Shown in pieces: positions 55,839 through 64,000 of a DNA stretch of 64,000 nt. Every line of letters starts with the position of its first letter. Position 1 is the stretch's first letter. The stretch comes from Prostheceraeus crozeri (Eukaryota; Platyhelminthes; Polycladida; Euryleptidae), in the NCBI GenBank assembly GCA_907163375.1, contig CAJQUW010010482.1, forward strand, positions 62,001 to 126,000, read 5' to 3'. The notes below the pieces were generated by a model. It made no database searches and had not been told where the DNA came from. It was given only the letters and a program-made list of their open reading frames with translations. The translations under genes and the position numbers were made by a program.

Positions 55839-56795
55839 GGTATTGTTAATTTCTATGAATGTTTCTGATATTAAAAATTTGTCTATGGATTTCAATGGCT
55901 TGATTATCATACCTTTTGACATTGCATTATGGCAATATAAATCATCAATACCATAGAAAGTCTACTTACATGACTGTGGATTACACATGATTACTAGCAG
56001 TCTTTGCTTTGACATTTTATAACTTTTAAAATGTCTATGTGTAAGATGAAATCATAGTCGCTAAATAATTTATAGGAAGCTATGTATAATTATCATTGCC
56101 AGATCATAGACCTCCAGTGGTATTGGAAATTTGATAAATTGCCTTAGCGATCAGTCCAGGTGATAGTACTCTAGCTGTCCATGTCTATATCTACACATTA
56201 CGAAATCTCACTTAATAATAAAACAATTGAGAACACAGAAGTATTATCAAACTCTTAACTATTTTATTAATTCGTATTATATGTATTTTTTTAAAACAGA
56301 TCGAAATCTTCCCTTAGGTTGCACAAAGAATTTCTGATTTAGGTGTCATAGATAATCCAAGTGTGACATTGGAGCAATTTAACTCAATGAGATCTTTCAC
56401 ACGGGCCTTATAGGACACTTATAGGAAGCGGTTCACGGTCGTCAATTTCATTAGTAGGCCTACTTATACGCACTACTAATGACGCAAAATTATCCACATC
56501 AACAGCGCATTTCACATTTTTGAGAGTAATGAAATGTTTGTCTCTTTCTATTTGTTTTTTCATATACTTTGGCAAGTGCATACAAAACGGCATATCTGCT
56601 AAAGAAAACATATGATGACACAAGATTTAAAAATGAAAATCATGGTGTTAAAAAATGCACAAGTATTTCTTTGAAATCAAGAAAATTAAACAAGATCTAA
56701 TTAATGACCAAGCAAATACTTGTGATGATTAAATAGCAAAATCAAATGAGCAAAACCATTCAAATTCTAGAAAACTAATTTTAATGAGCAAATAC
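55839..56795. other. AT-rich stretch without recognised genes
   Basis: No supported gene; a reverse-strand 71-residue ORF (56408-56623) has no family features. Confidence 0.4.
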
Positions 56796-56796
56796 A

Positions 56797-57640
56797 GGGT
56801 GTCCAGTTATGGACACTGGATTTAATTCAATAGACATATATATCCACAATGCTACTGATATGCTATTGATTTGTTGCCTAGAATATCTGCATAGGTATGT
56901 AACTTCATTTTGCATTGTCGGTTTACAAGGAAATTAATTGAAATGCGCAAAAAGGATCAAATATGTTTGATATTGCATTCACAAGACAATTTTTCATCCA
57001 CAGTCTGTATATTCACTTATGAAAAACACCATCCTTTAAATGACCACATCTGCAGTCACCATACTCTTATTCTGAGAAGGAAATTTTCAATCACTCTTTC
57101 ACACAAGTTTGACGTGATTCCACCAATTACACCTCGGGTATCGTGCTTTAATTGAGCAACCCTGTTGGTTCTTTATATGCCCGCGATTTTACATAGCTCA
57201 GATAGAAATCATCATGAAAATCATATGGGGACAAAACACATGATCCTGGTGGCCATCCATCGGTGATAACCATTGCTGGAGAAAAGGCGATCAGGAAATT
57301 ATTCTCTGAAGAACTGTGTGGTTTCTCGTGCAGTATGTTTAGTTGCACCATCTTGTTGTAACCATAAGTCTTGTTCATCTAAGGTTTCGAGTTGAGGCAA
57401 AGAAAGTCATTTATCATCCTTGGATGACAATCGCCATTTACCTTTACAACTCCATTTTCATTTTCAAAAAATATGGTCTAATCACTCCACCACACCATAC
57501 CGCACATTTTTCGGGTTGCAATGGCTTCTTATGTAGGGTAATCGATCCTCACTTGAGGATCGTGTGTGGCCCATATTCGAAAATTTTGTTTCTCTACGGA
57601 ATCGTCGAGATGAAAATGGGTCTCGTAGTGATGGGAAAAA
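56797..57640 (-). pseudogene. Mariner/IS630-type transposase remnant with CAGGGTGTCC end
   Basis: The left end TA-CAGGGTGTCCAGTTATGGAC (56796) resembles the CAGGGTGTCC termini of mariner-like elements. Reverse-strand frames between 57640 and 57148 then show transposase landmarks in order: a VRYGVVE-like stretch, FFENENGVVKVNGD, RMINDFLCL, the GYNKMVQLN region where the family has QQDGA, and WPPGSCVLSPYDFHDDFYLSYVKSRAYKEPTG where it has the PRSPDL-PCDFFLWGYLK motif. The catalytic aspartate of the QDGA motif is lost, and several frameshifts are present. No right terminus was found. Confidence 0.7.
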
Positions 57641-58235
57641 GACCGTTCCAGGACAAGCCATTTTCTCAATTTTTTTGCACCTTTAAAAACGACTAAATTT
57701 ATCAATTTAGATCATTATTTCAGGTTTTAAGACCTAAATTCATAAATTTAGGCGTTCCAGGACAGGCCAAAATTCTCAAATTTTGTGTCCTTTTAAAAAC
57801 GACTAAATTCATGAATTTTGGTCATTTTTTCAGGTTTTAAGACCTAAATTTATAAATTCAGTCCATTTTTAAAATGACACAAAATTCTCAAATTTTTGCA
57901 CTTTCTAAAAACGACTAAATTTAAGAAATTTTATTAATTTAATTTTAATTAATTTTAAAAAATTTTAATTTTTTTAAAAAGCCGAATTTTTCAAATTTTT
58001 CAAAATCTCAAATTTTAGAATTAAAATTTTTACTCTTAAAATCATGACCGCTCCAGAACACCGAAATATCTTAAAAGTTACGAATCTCAAATTTTAGAAT
58101 TACAATTTTTACTCTTAAAATCATGACCGTTCCAGGACACCGAAAAATCTTAAAAGTTAAGAATCTCAAAATTTGAGAATTACAATTTTTACCTTGAAAA
58201 TTATGACCGTTCCAGGACACAACATCAAAAAATGG
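57641..58235. repeat. AT-rich tandem repeats with CCGTTCCAGGACA punctuation
   Basis: The word (A)CCGTTCCAGGACA or a close variant occurs at 57643, 57752, 58047, 58126 and 58206. The first spacing is 109 bp (units containing AAAAACGACTAAATT and AGGTTTTAAGACCTAAATT), the later ones ~79-80 bp (units with GAATCTCAAATTTTAGAATT). Many short palindromes of the AAATT type. It lies directly left of Polinton block 2 and might be part of its terminal region, or an unrelated satellite. Confidence 0.75.
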
Positions 58236-58484
58236 TATTTTTATAAACGTCTAGATTCATGAGTTTAGGTCTTAAAACCTGAATTTTATCCATTTTTCAG
58301 GTTTTTAAAATATGAGATAACTAAACTTATTTGTCTAAACTTACGTGTCTAAAAATATTTCTTTAAAAATGGAAGAAACAAAAGTGGAAGAAACCTCGAC
58401 GGCAACGGCGATGACGAAAATGGAAGGAACAACAAGAATATATCCTTCGTTATCTCAATTAAACTTTTACGGAGCAGCGTGACT

Positions 58485-58488
<4 letters not shown>

Positions 58489-58525
<37 letters not shown>
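58489..58525. repeat. (CT)n microsatellite
   Basis: About 35 bases of almost pure TC repeat. Confidence 0.92.
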
Positions 58526-58527
<2 letters not shown>

Positions 58528-58618
58528 CCTGTCTGTTACAGGAATATTGTATTCACAATGACATGCATTCTTTAAAACAATTGCTTGTCTTCAATGAGAA
58601 TAATTCCCGTATGCTTTT

Positions 58619-58663
58619 AATAGAATGACCTTGAACGCTAATAGAATGACCTTGAACGCTAAT
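58619..58663. repeat. 22-bp tandem duplication
   Basis: TAATAGAATGACCTTGAACG(CT) occurs twice in direct succession. Confidence 0.85.
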
Positions 58664-58689
58664 GGAAATTTACACCAAAATGGTTCTGG

Positions 58690-58815
58690 TAGCCGGAAAA
58701 TGTGTCAGAAAATGTGTCAGAAAGTTTGTCGACATGGCTGTCAATAAAAGTGCCGACATGGTTGTCGATAAAAGCGCCGACATAGTTGTCGATAAAAGTG
58801 CCGACATGGTTCGAG
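58690..58815. repeat. 27-bp minisatellite, open on both strands
   Basis: Three copies of a 27-base unit (GCCGACATGGTTGTCGATAA plus AAGT-type end), preceded by two copies of AAAATGTGTCAG. Because 27 is a multiple of three, both strands read as 9-residue repeats: FIDNHVGT-like on the reverse strand (58659-58892) and VDKSADMV-like on the forward. Probably a repeat, not a gene. Confidence 0.7.
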
Positions 58816-59065
58816 AGTCGGTGTATTTTTCCATTCAAAATAATGTCGCATGAATGATTGTTATGGAAATTAAAATGAAGAGAAATGCTCATTCATTTCT
58901 CTTCTCTCTCATATGTCTATTGTGTTTAGATTGTATTTGTTCTCATAGTGTGAATGAGATTTCACAACCCGCATTATGCGCTATTGTCTGTGATTTGCTT
59001 CACCCGTATCAGCTGTCACAATTTTAACAGCTGCTACACACCAATTCTTTTGAGAAATTTCTGAA

Positions 59066-59284
59066 ATGGATTTTATTTCATTTAAAATGAGTAACATTAG
59101 AGACTTCCTAAAAATATACGGCAAACAAACCACGTCAAATTTCGATTTAAATGAGATTGCTAATCAATTGGGAATAAAGAATTTTCACCTATTGATGAGG
59201 GTTGAAATACTATTGATAAAAGATGTGCGAAGCACTAACTCTGCTAATAAACCGATTACTTACAATTTCACTTTTTTAATTTAG
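59066..59284 (+). pseudogene. Duplicated 5' piece of the Polinton protease
   Basis: A 72-residue frame whose first half (MSNIRDFLKIYGKQTTSNFD, NEIANQLGIKNFHLLMR) repeats the start of the downstream protease frame (NINEFLKLYGTQTTTNFD, NIAYQLKIKNFHILMRNE at 59408-59520) with scattered differences. It then diverges and stops, lacking all catalytic residues. The copies are ~320 bases apart, head to tail. Confidence 0.75.
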
Positions 59285-59389
59285 ATTCAATTAAATTATT
59301 TCAAAATCGAATTAGTAGTAAGGAAAGTCATCATTATGGGACAGTTTTAAATCAATACCCCCCTTCTGACTTCTAGGGGTCCCTATAAT

Positions 59390-59911
59390 AATTTTTTTTA
59401 TTATAAAATCAGCAACATAAATGAGTTTTTAAAATTATATGGAACGCAAACAACTACAAATTTTGATCTAAAGAATATTGCTTATCAATTGAAAATAAAG
59501 AATTTTCACATATTGATGAGAAACGAATTACAATTCCTAAAAAATAAGCCATCAGGAACCTTCAGTTCCCAGAACAAAGTTCCAACTATAAATTTCATAA
59601 CAAATCTTCATACGTCAGATGAAAAAGGAGTACATTGGTCAGCGGGACAAAGAAATATAAACGGAGATAATTATTATTTTGACCACCCGGAGGCTGAGAA
59701 CTATTGGTTCGACTCTTATGGATTGCCTCCAACAAATGAAGTCAAAGAATTACTTGGAAATGGAACTTATAATACATTTGAAATTGAAAAACCAGGAACT
59801 ACTTATTGTGGTCAATTATGTTTTTATGCTTTATTTCAATTACAAGAAGGAGTACCATTTCTAGATATTATGTTAGAATTGAACAAGGGAATTTCATTCC
59901 CGATACGTTAG
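59390..59911 (+). CDS. Polinton cysteine protease (adenoviral protease-like)
   Basis: The open frame extends left of the first ATG (59489) to about 59390 and contains NINEFLKLYG at the start, so the true start is uncertain or lost; it ends at TAG 59909-59911. Catalytic landmarks, numbered from the ATG: H49 in DEKGVHWSAG, D75 in YWFDSYG, C107 in TTYCGQLCFYAL, the His-acidic-Cys order of adenovirus-type proteases, which mature capsid proteins. About 140-170 residues, shorter than most family members, consistent with a lost 5' part. It faces the integrase gene with 18 bases between their stops. Confidence 0.8.
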   Translation, partial: NFFYYKISNINEFLKLYGTQTTTNFDLKNIAYQLKIKNFHILMRNELQFLKNKPSGTFSSQNKVPTINFITNLHTSDEKGVHWSAGQRNINGDNYYFDHPEAENYWFDSYGLPPTNEVKELLGNGTYNTFEIEKPGTTYCGQLCFYALFQLQEGVPFLDIMLELNKGISFPIR

Positions 59912-59929
59912 TTCCAATAATAATGATAA

Positions 59930-61256
59930 TTAAAAATCGCTTCGTTGTAATTCATTTTGATAAAATCGGCCTCTGATATCTTCATCATCTAAAAAAATGA
60001 TTTCGTAAGTAATCGGATAAGTTTGATTTATTTTACAAAATTCAAATATTTCTTTAGTCGAATAGCCAACGAAGCCTTTTTCAAATTTATTCTTATACTT
60101 AAATATTCTAACTCTATCTCCAATTTTAAATTTCGGCTTAAGTTTCTGCAAATTCGGATTACTCTCATTCGAATAATTATTTTCGAATATTTTTTTTCGT
60201 ATCAAATCAGGGTCGTCAGAAGCATTTTTTGGAGTCTCTTCAATACCTGAATGAACTTTATTATTGTACTGCTCTACAATTCCTGGTAATATCTTCAACC
60301 ATTTCTGATTTTTTTGTTCTGAAATTTCTTGAATAATTTATTTTTTAACGTCTTATTGAATCGTTCTTTTACTACTGCCTTTCCAGCATTTTCAGTTGAA
60401 TAAACTAAATCAGATAGTGGCTGAACATTTCTGTTATAAAACTCCGATCCTTTATCAACAAACAATTTTTTGGCTTTCTGTTAGTTTCTTTAAAGATTTC
60501 TTCAAACGCATATTTAACTGACAGACCACTTTTGTTTTTTAAAGGCTTTACCCAAGCGTATCGTGTATATAAATCTATAACGGTCAATGCGTATTTGTAG
60601 TCCCTTTCATTCGGCATATGAATAAGATCAGCACTCCAAATATCATCTTTATTAAATACTTTTGCTTTCAATAAATATTTAGACCTTCTGTATTCTTTAT
60701 GAATTTCGGACGCGTAGGTTCGAGCGTTGCTCTCAGACAGCTTTGCCGTCGTTTCAGAGTTATGAGTTTTGTCTAAACCCTGACCGAATAATATTTTAGC
60801 TTGTAAAGCTTTCTTAACAAACATTCTTTCAATTTTTTCTCTAAATGTAGCATTTGGAATACTATCTAATTCTTGAATCATCTTCTTATCAGCTGTATGA
60901 CGAGATTTTAGGTCATGATTTCGATAAGCTAAATCATGTCTGAAAGCTGCGTCATCTACTCTATTTATTGGTTCTTCACCTGGTTTCGGATTATTATTCT
61001 CATCTAGTCTTATATCTAATCGAGTTTCTGGACCGGTATATGAATGACCAGGAAGATGTTTTTCTTTTGAATATTTACTCCAAATAAATCCAGGAAAGAT
61101 TTCTAATGCTTTATGTATGTCACCTCCGGTGTGCAGCCGATCGGTGTGCTGACAATTTAGGGGTTTATGTACTTTTAAGAGACAATTCAATAAATCTAAA
61201 TTAGAAATTTTTAGTTTAATTAAATTTTCGGAATTTGTAGAATTTGCGGAATTCAT
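59930..61256 (-). pseudogene. Polinton integrase with an N-terminal phospholipase A2-like domain
   Basis: Start taken at ATG 61256 (MNSANSTNSENLIKLK). A PLA2-like domain follows: LPGHSYTGPETRLD matches the calcium loop YxGPGxxLD of parvovirus-type enzymes, and DDAAFRHDLAYRNHDLKSRH carries the catalytic His-Asp pair. The same open frame runs into a retroviral-type integrase: ASEIHKEYRR, then D in DIWSADLIHM, and TVIDLYTRYAWVKPLKNKSG. Near 60485 a frameshift moves to the frame with VDKGSEFY and the STENAGKAVVKERF glutamate helix; another near 60325 leads to the C-terminal part (60298-59930) with KPKFKIGDRVRIFKYK. The integrase inserts the element's DNA ends into the host. The frameshifts make it inactive as read. 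The PLA2 role is unproven; lipid membrane breach is the known role in parvoviruses. Confidence 0.85.
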
Positions 61257-61333
61257 TTTTAAAGATAAAAATATTTTTAAAGATAAAAATAAAATAATTG
61301 TTTTACCTAATCGAACCAAAGGTCCTGAGGTTA

Positions 61334-61816
61334 TTACCGAATCATACTAGGACATAGATATATTCCAGAACCATCTTTTGTTTCTTCAATTTCAATTAAA
61401 TCATCAACATTGTGGAGAATATTTTTAAGAACTCGTTTTCCTTCATCAACTAAATTTAATTTACTAATAAAATTATCTACTCTTCCCTCACCCCTAGCAA
61501 CTTTCTCTAACTCTCTATTAGGACGTTTTTGTTCTTCTAATTCTGCCTTCTCTGATTTATTTTTATTTTATGCTTGGACAATGCCAGCTGTCCCACCTGC
61601 AACACTTCCTGCTGCTGCTATACCTCCTATTATTAGTGGAATTAATTGGAGAATTCCACCATTCTTTTCTTCTTGTAATTGAATATTCTCTATCATTGGT
61701 TTACTTATGTAATATTTCTTTTTGTCAATCGTAATAGTTTTAGGGGTATTTTTGTCAACAATATTACGTAATTTTAATTCACCAGCTTTATTATTATTAC
61801 TTTTCGCTTCCGACAT
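61334..61816 (-). pseudogene. Small Polinton virion-core-like protein, one stop
   Basis: ATG 61816 (MSEAKSNNNKAGELKLRNIV) opens a frame with a hydrophobic Gly/Ala-rich segment, GGILQLIPLIIGGIAAAGSVAGGTAGIV, that could cross or disturb a membrane. A TAA at 61568-61570 interrupts it. The same frame continues ~75 residues (ELEKVARGEGRVDNFISKLN, GSGIYLCP) to TAA at 61334-61336. The layout, hydrophobic helix then basic/polar tail with GIYLxP, is one I recall from adenovirus-core-like proteins of Polintons. It lies between integrase and capsid genes on the same strand. Function by analogy only. Confidence 0.6.
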
Positions 61817-62027
61817 TTTTAATAAAAAAATTTTAAGTTAGGAAAAAATTTTAATCCAAGAATTTTTTTAATCTATTCTAGCTATGAATAAATTTTAAGT
61901 TAGGAATTTTAAATCTATTCTAGTTACGAAAAATGTTTAATCAATTCTAGTTACAAAAAAAAATTATTACTAATTACTAAAAAAACTTTAAGTTATCAAA
62001 AATTTTAATTGACCTATAGAACTTTGT
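61817..62027. promoter_or_regulatory. AT-rich intergenic region upstream of the core-like gene
   Basis: About 200 bases of nearly pure A/T with near repeats of TTTTAAGTTAGGAA and ATCTATTCTAGTTACGAAA (61845-61985). It lies between the end of the capsid gene and the start of the core-like gene, so it likely holds the latter's promoter. No defined motif was recognised. Confidence 0.3.
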
Positions 62028-63371
62028 TCAGAGGCTCCAGCCGATCCTAGCCATCTTTCCATTAAGAATTTCAATAGAATATTTTACATCTTCTATCAAT
62101 AAACCATAAGCCATCAATGAAGTTCTGGAATCTTTTTTTTCAATATTGATTGTTACATCGCAACCATTTTTAATAATATCTTCAGATTGTGCACTTAAAT
62201 CGAAACAGAAAACAGGATATAAATGTCTCCAATCTCCAGGAGTTAATTGTGGTTCAACTCCTAATTCTATTCAAAGATTTCGATAAGCATCATATCCTTC
62301 CATAAATTGATTATTGGTATCATCGAATCTTAATGGATCAATTGGATATCGGGTTTGATTTAATTGAAACTTGTAAACTTCGAATTGTATTAATATGAAA
62401 AAGATTGTTGTTCTTATCAAAACTTGGAGAATTATTTCTTTGAAATGTTAGTAATAAATATCATGGAGTATTCGCAGTTCTAGTAAAATGCCAGTTAAAT
62501 CTTTGTTCGGAAAAAGTTACTGAACTAGCAGTTCTCTTTAGAAAATTTACTGGAATTGGTTTGTTAGTGTTTAATCTATTTGCAATATCTAATTCGACCT
62601 CTAAGCTAGGAGTAATGTGATTAATCCACCATTCAAGTCTATCAATTTTTAGATATGCTTTTTTTCAGTCTTACCATAAAATATTAATTCATTATTTGCT
62701 GTACGATGAATTATTAATTTAAATTTTAATTGACATGATATTTTATCATAATCTAATTATCCGAATAATGGAGACAATGACCAATTAACTGTCTGTTTAC
62801 TTTTCTTGTTAAATTCACGTCTTTCTTTATATGCACTATTGTTTGTTTTATTTAAATGTTTTGCAATATTTTCTACATCTTACGCAATTCCTGCTGCATC
62901 TGTTCCAGCGTGAGTTAAATCATCAACAATTATGCCATCATTAGTATCAGGAAACCAACCTTCGATTTCATACTTTTTATTATTTTCACCAATTGTTACA
63001 AATCTAAGCATTGTATCAATTACACCTGGAGAATCACTTATTGTTTCTATATTTTGAGTTGCAACATCTAAACGCATTTGTGTAAATAATTTTGGAAAAT
63101 GATTATTCTCTAATGCAATATTATCGGTTTCTGGTAATGGTGTTGTAAAATTGGCATCACTATATAAAGAATACTCACAGTGTAAAAATGAATCAGGTAG
63201 ATATATATAACTTTGTTGATTATCAACTTCAAAAATTAAATCTCCTCTAGTATTTGCTCTACTAGAAGATCCGGGATTCATAGCAATTCTTATATAGTCA
63301 TTCTTTTTTTCATTGTAACTGACGAACGGAGGATCGTCTAATCTAAATTTATTTTCGATAAGCGAAGACAT
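62028..63371 (-). pseudogene. Polinton major capsid protein (double jelly-roll), degenerate
   Basis: Start at ATG 63371 (MSSLIENKFRLDDPP). The first ~165 residues are open: IRIAMNPGSSSRANTRGDL, YIYLPDSFLHCEYSLY, DNIALENNHFPKLFTQMRL, DTMLRFVTIG and IEGWFPDTNDG, as in Polinton capsid proteins. A TAA at 62880-62882 interrupts it, then the same gene continues with IDRLEWWINHITPSLEVELD (62600-62660), FSEQRFNWHFTRT (62470-62510), and LTPGDWRHLYPVFCFDLSAQ and YGLLIEDVKYSIEI near the end (62090-62240), finishing at TGA 62028-62030. At least two frameshifts and several stops. ~448 codons in all. Forms the hexon-like capsomers in intact relatives. Confidence 0.75.
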
Positions 63372-63570
63372 TTTTATAAAAAATAATTTGACTTTTTGTT
63401 TTTTGTGACCCCCAAAAAAAATTTTACTAAACAAATTTTACTAAAATATAATTTTAGAATTTTGGTAGACCATTACCTCTTATTTCTTCAATTGAACGAA
63501 CCGTAGGTTCTATGGCTACGCCTGATTTCTTCTCCTGTTTACTATCAGACGGAGCTTCGCTCCTCAAGGT
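63372..63570. promoter_or_regulatory. Intergenic region upstream of the capsid gene
   Basis: AT-rich with a run of A/C (CCCCCAAAAAAAA at about 63410) and a hairpin-like GCTACGCC..GGAGCTTCGCTCC segment at 63505-63562. It probably holds the 3' end of the upstream gene and the promoter of the capsid gene. No known motif recognised. Confidence 0.3.
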
Positions 63571-63966
63571 TTAACCCCCCACAGCTATGTTAGCAATTTT
63601 GTTTTTTGTATCCTCTGAAAGTTTTTTTAATTTTTTTAGTTCTTCAGAATCATTCCTAAGTTTACGAATAGCTTCTAGTTGTTTTAATTCGTTTTGTGAC
63701 TTAACAGCATTTGATATTGCACTAGCTGTACTACCTATAGCAGCTGCTCCTTTTGCAGCAGATGTAATCAAATCTTTATTATTTTTAATTAAGTTAACGA
63801 TACTTCCTATACCAGAAAAGATGCCAGGTCCGCTGTTTACACTAGCTCCTTCTTTTTGAACTGTTTCTACATTGTTATAATGGTAAACAGATTTCATGGA
63901 TGGTTCATGTGCTATTTTTTGATTTGAAGCATAATGCTTAAGATTGTGTTTATAAATTATAGGCAT
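63571..63966 (-). CDS. Small Polinton protein with Gly/Ala-rich hydrophobic segment
   Basis: Intact 131-residue ORF, ATG at 63966. An N-terminal polar part (IYKHNLKHYASNQKIAHEPS) is followed by a hydrophobic/Gly-Ala segment (GPGIFSGIGSIVNLIKN, LITSAAKGAAAIGSTASAIS), then a charged helix (QNELKQLEAIRKLRNDSEEL) and a final GG. It lies upstream of the capsid gene on the same strand, ~200 bases away. Resemblance to membrane-active adenovirus pVI/core-type proteins is by character only. The terminal GG and the neighbouring protease make processing plausible but unproven. Confidence 0.55.
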   Translation of the reverse strand: MPIIYKHNLKHYASNQKIAHEPSMKSVYHYNNVETVQKEGASVNSGPGIFSGIGSIVNLIKNNKDLITSAAKGAAAIGSTASAISNAVKSQNELKQLEAIRKLRNDSEELKKLKKLSEDTKNKIANIAVGG

Positions 63967-64000
63967 TTTTTAGGAATAAATTTGACTTTTGGAAAAAATA

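Larger units (their letters stand above)
59000..64000. mobile_element. Polinton/Maverick block 2 (continues beyond the window)
   Basis: AT-rich region with a forward adenoviral-type protease and reverse-strand integrase, small core-like protein, major capsid protein and another small protein, a Polinton gene set. The left limit is set just before the first protease-like sequence; terminal repeats were not identified. Decay is milder than in block 1: the protease (second copy), the PLA2 domain and the small protein are open, while the integrase and capsid genes have frameshifts. Confidence 0.85.

Overview
The window looks like the genome of an invertebrate metazoan, probably marine. It is AT-rich, has no operons, and has splice-site-bounded exons. 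It is dominated by animal transposable elements of nearly every class: Penelope-like, CR1/jockey-type LINE, Tc1/mariner, IS630-like, pogo, piggyBac, CACTA/EnSpm, MITEs and Polinton/Maverick. No rRNA, convincing tRNA or CRISPR array was seen. The species cannot be named from the sequence. Everything rests on reading the sequence and on remembered family motifs; no database search was run.

Left block (1-17.5 kb). It opens with the 3' end of a Penelope-like element (GIY-YIG end) and a reverse-strand ORF1/gag-like protein (PHD finger, coiled coil, CCHC knuckle) with one stop. Then follows a decayed Polinton: two small ORFs, a penton-like minor capsid gene split by a ~193 bp MITE, a packaging ATPase split by a ~3.3 kb insertion that itself carries a complete pogo element (6972-9561, TA duplications), and on the reverse strand a long, broken protein-primed DNA polymerase B with a duplicated N-terminal segment.

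Middle block (17.5-58.5 kb). This is a nest of elements: an IS630-like transposase, a MITE, a LINE ORF1 with a partial ORF2, a complete Tc1 element with an open transposase (21733-23392), a single discoidin/fucolectin-type exon that is the best host-gene candidate, a nearly intact LINE (ORF1, then ORF2 with one stop) apparently sitting inside a TA-flanked MITE, a Penelope-like element with an RT carrying YVDD, a complete but frameshifted piggyBac element (34375-37163, TTAG duplications), a second, internally deleted piggyBac, and a 12.5 kb CACTA/EnSpm element (41797-54344) that has split a THAP-domain gene. Two long hairpins, a two-copy MITE family and several tandem repeats fill the rest.

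Right block (58.6-64 kb). This is a second Polinton section, running off the window: a cysteine protease with an adenoviral-protease-like triad (forward), and on the reverse strand a phospholipase-A2-like/integrase fusion, a small hydrophobic core-like protein, the major capsid protein and another small glycine/alanine-rich protein. The two Polinton blocks share no gene and together cover nearly a full Polinton gene set, so they are either two elements or two parts of one very old insertion.

Almost all coding sequence carries stops or frameshifts. The most intact genes are the Tc1 transposase, the LINE ORF1/ORF2, the discoidin exon and parts of the right-hand Polinton.
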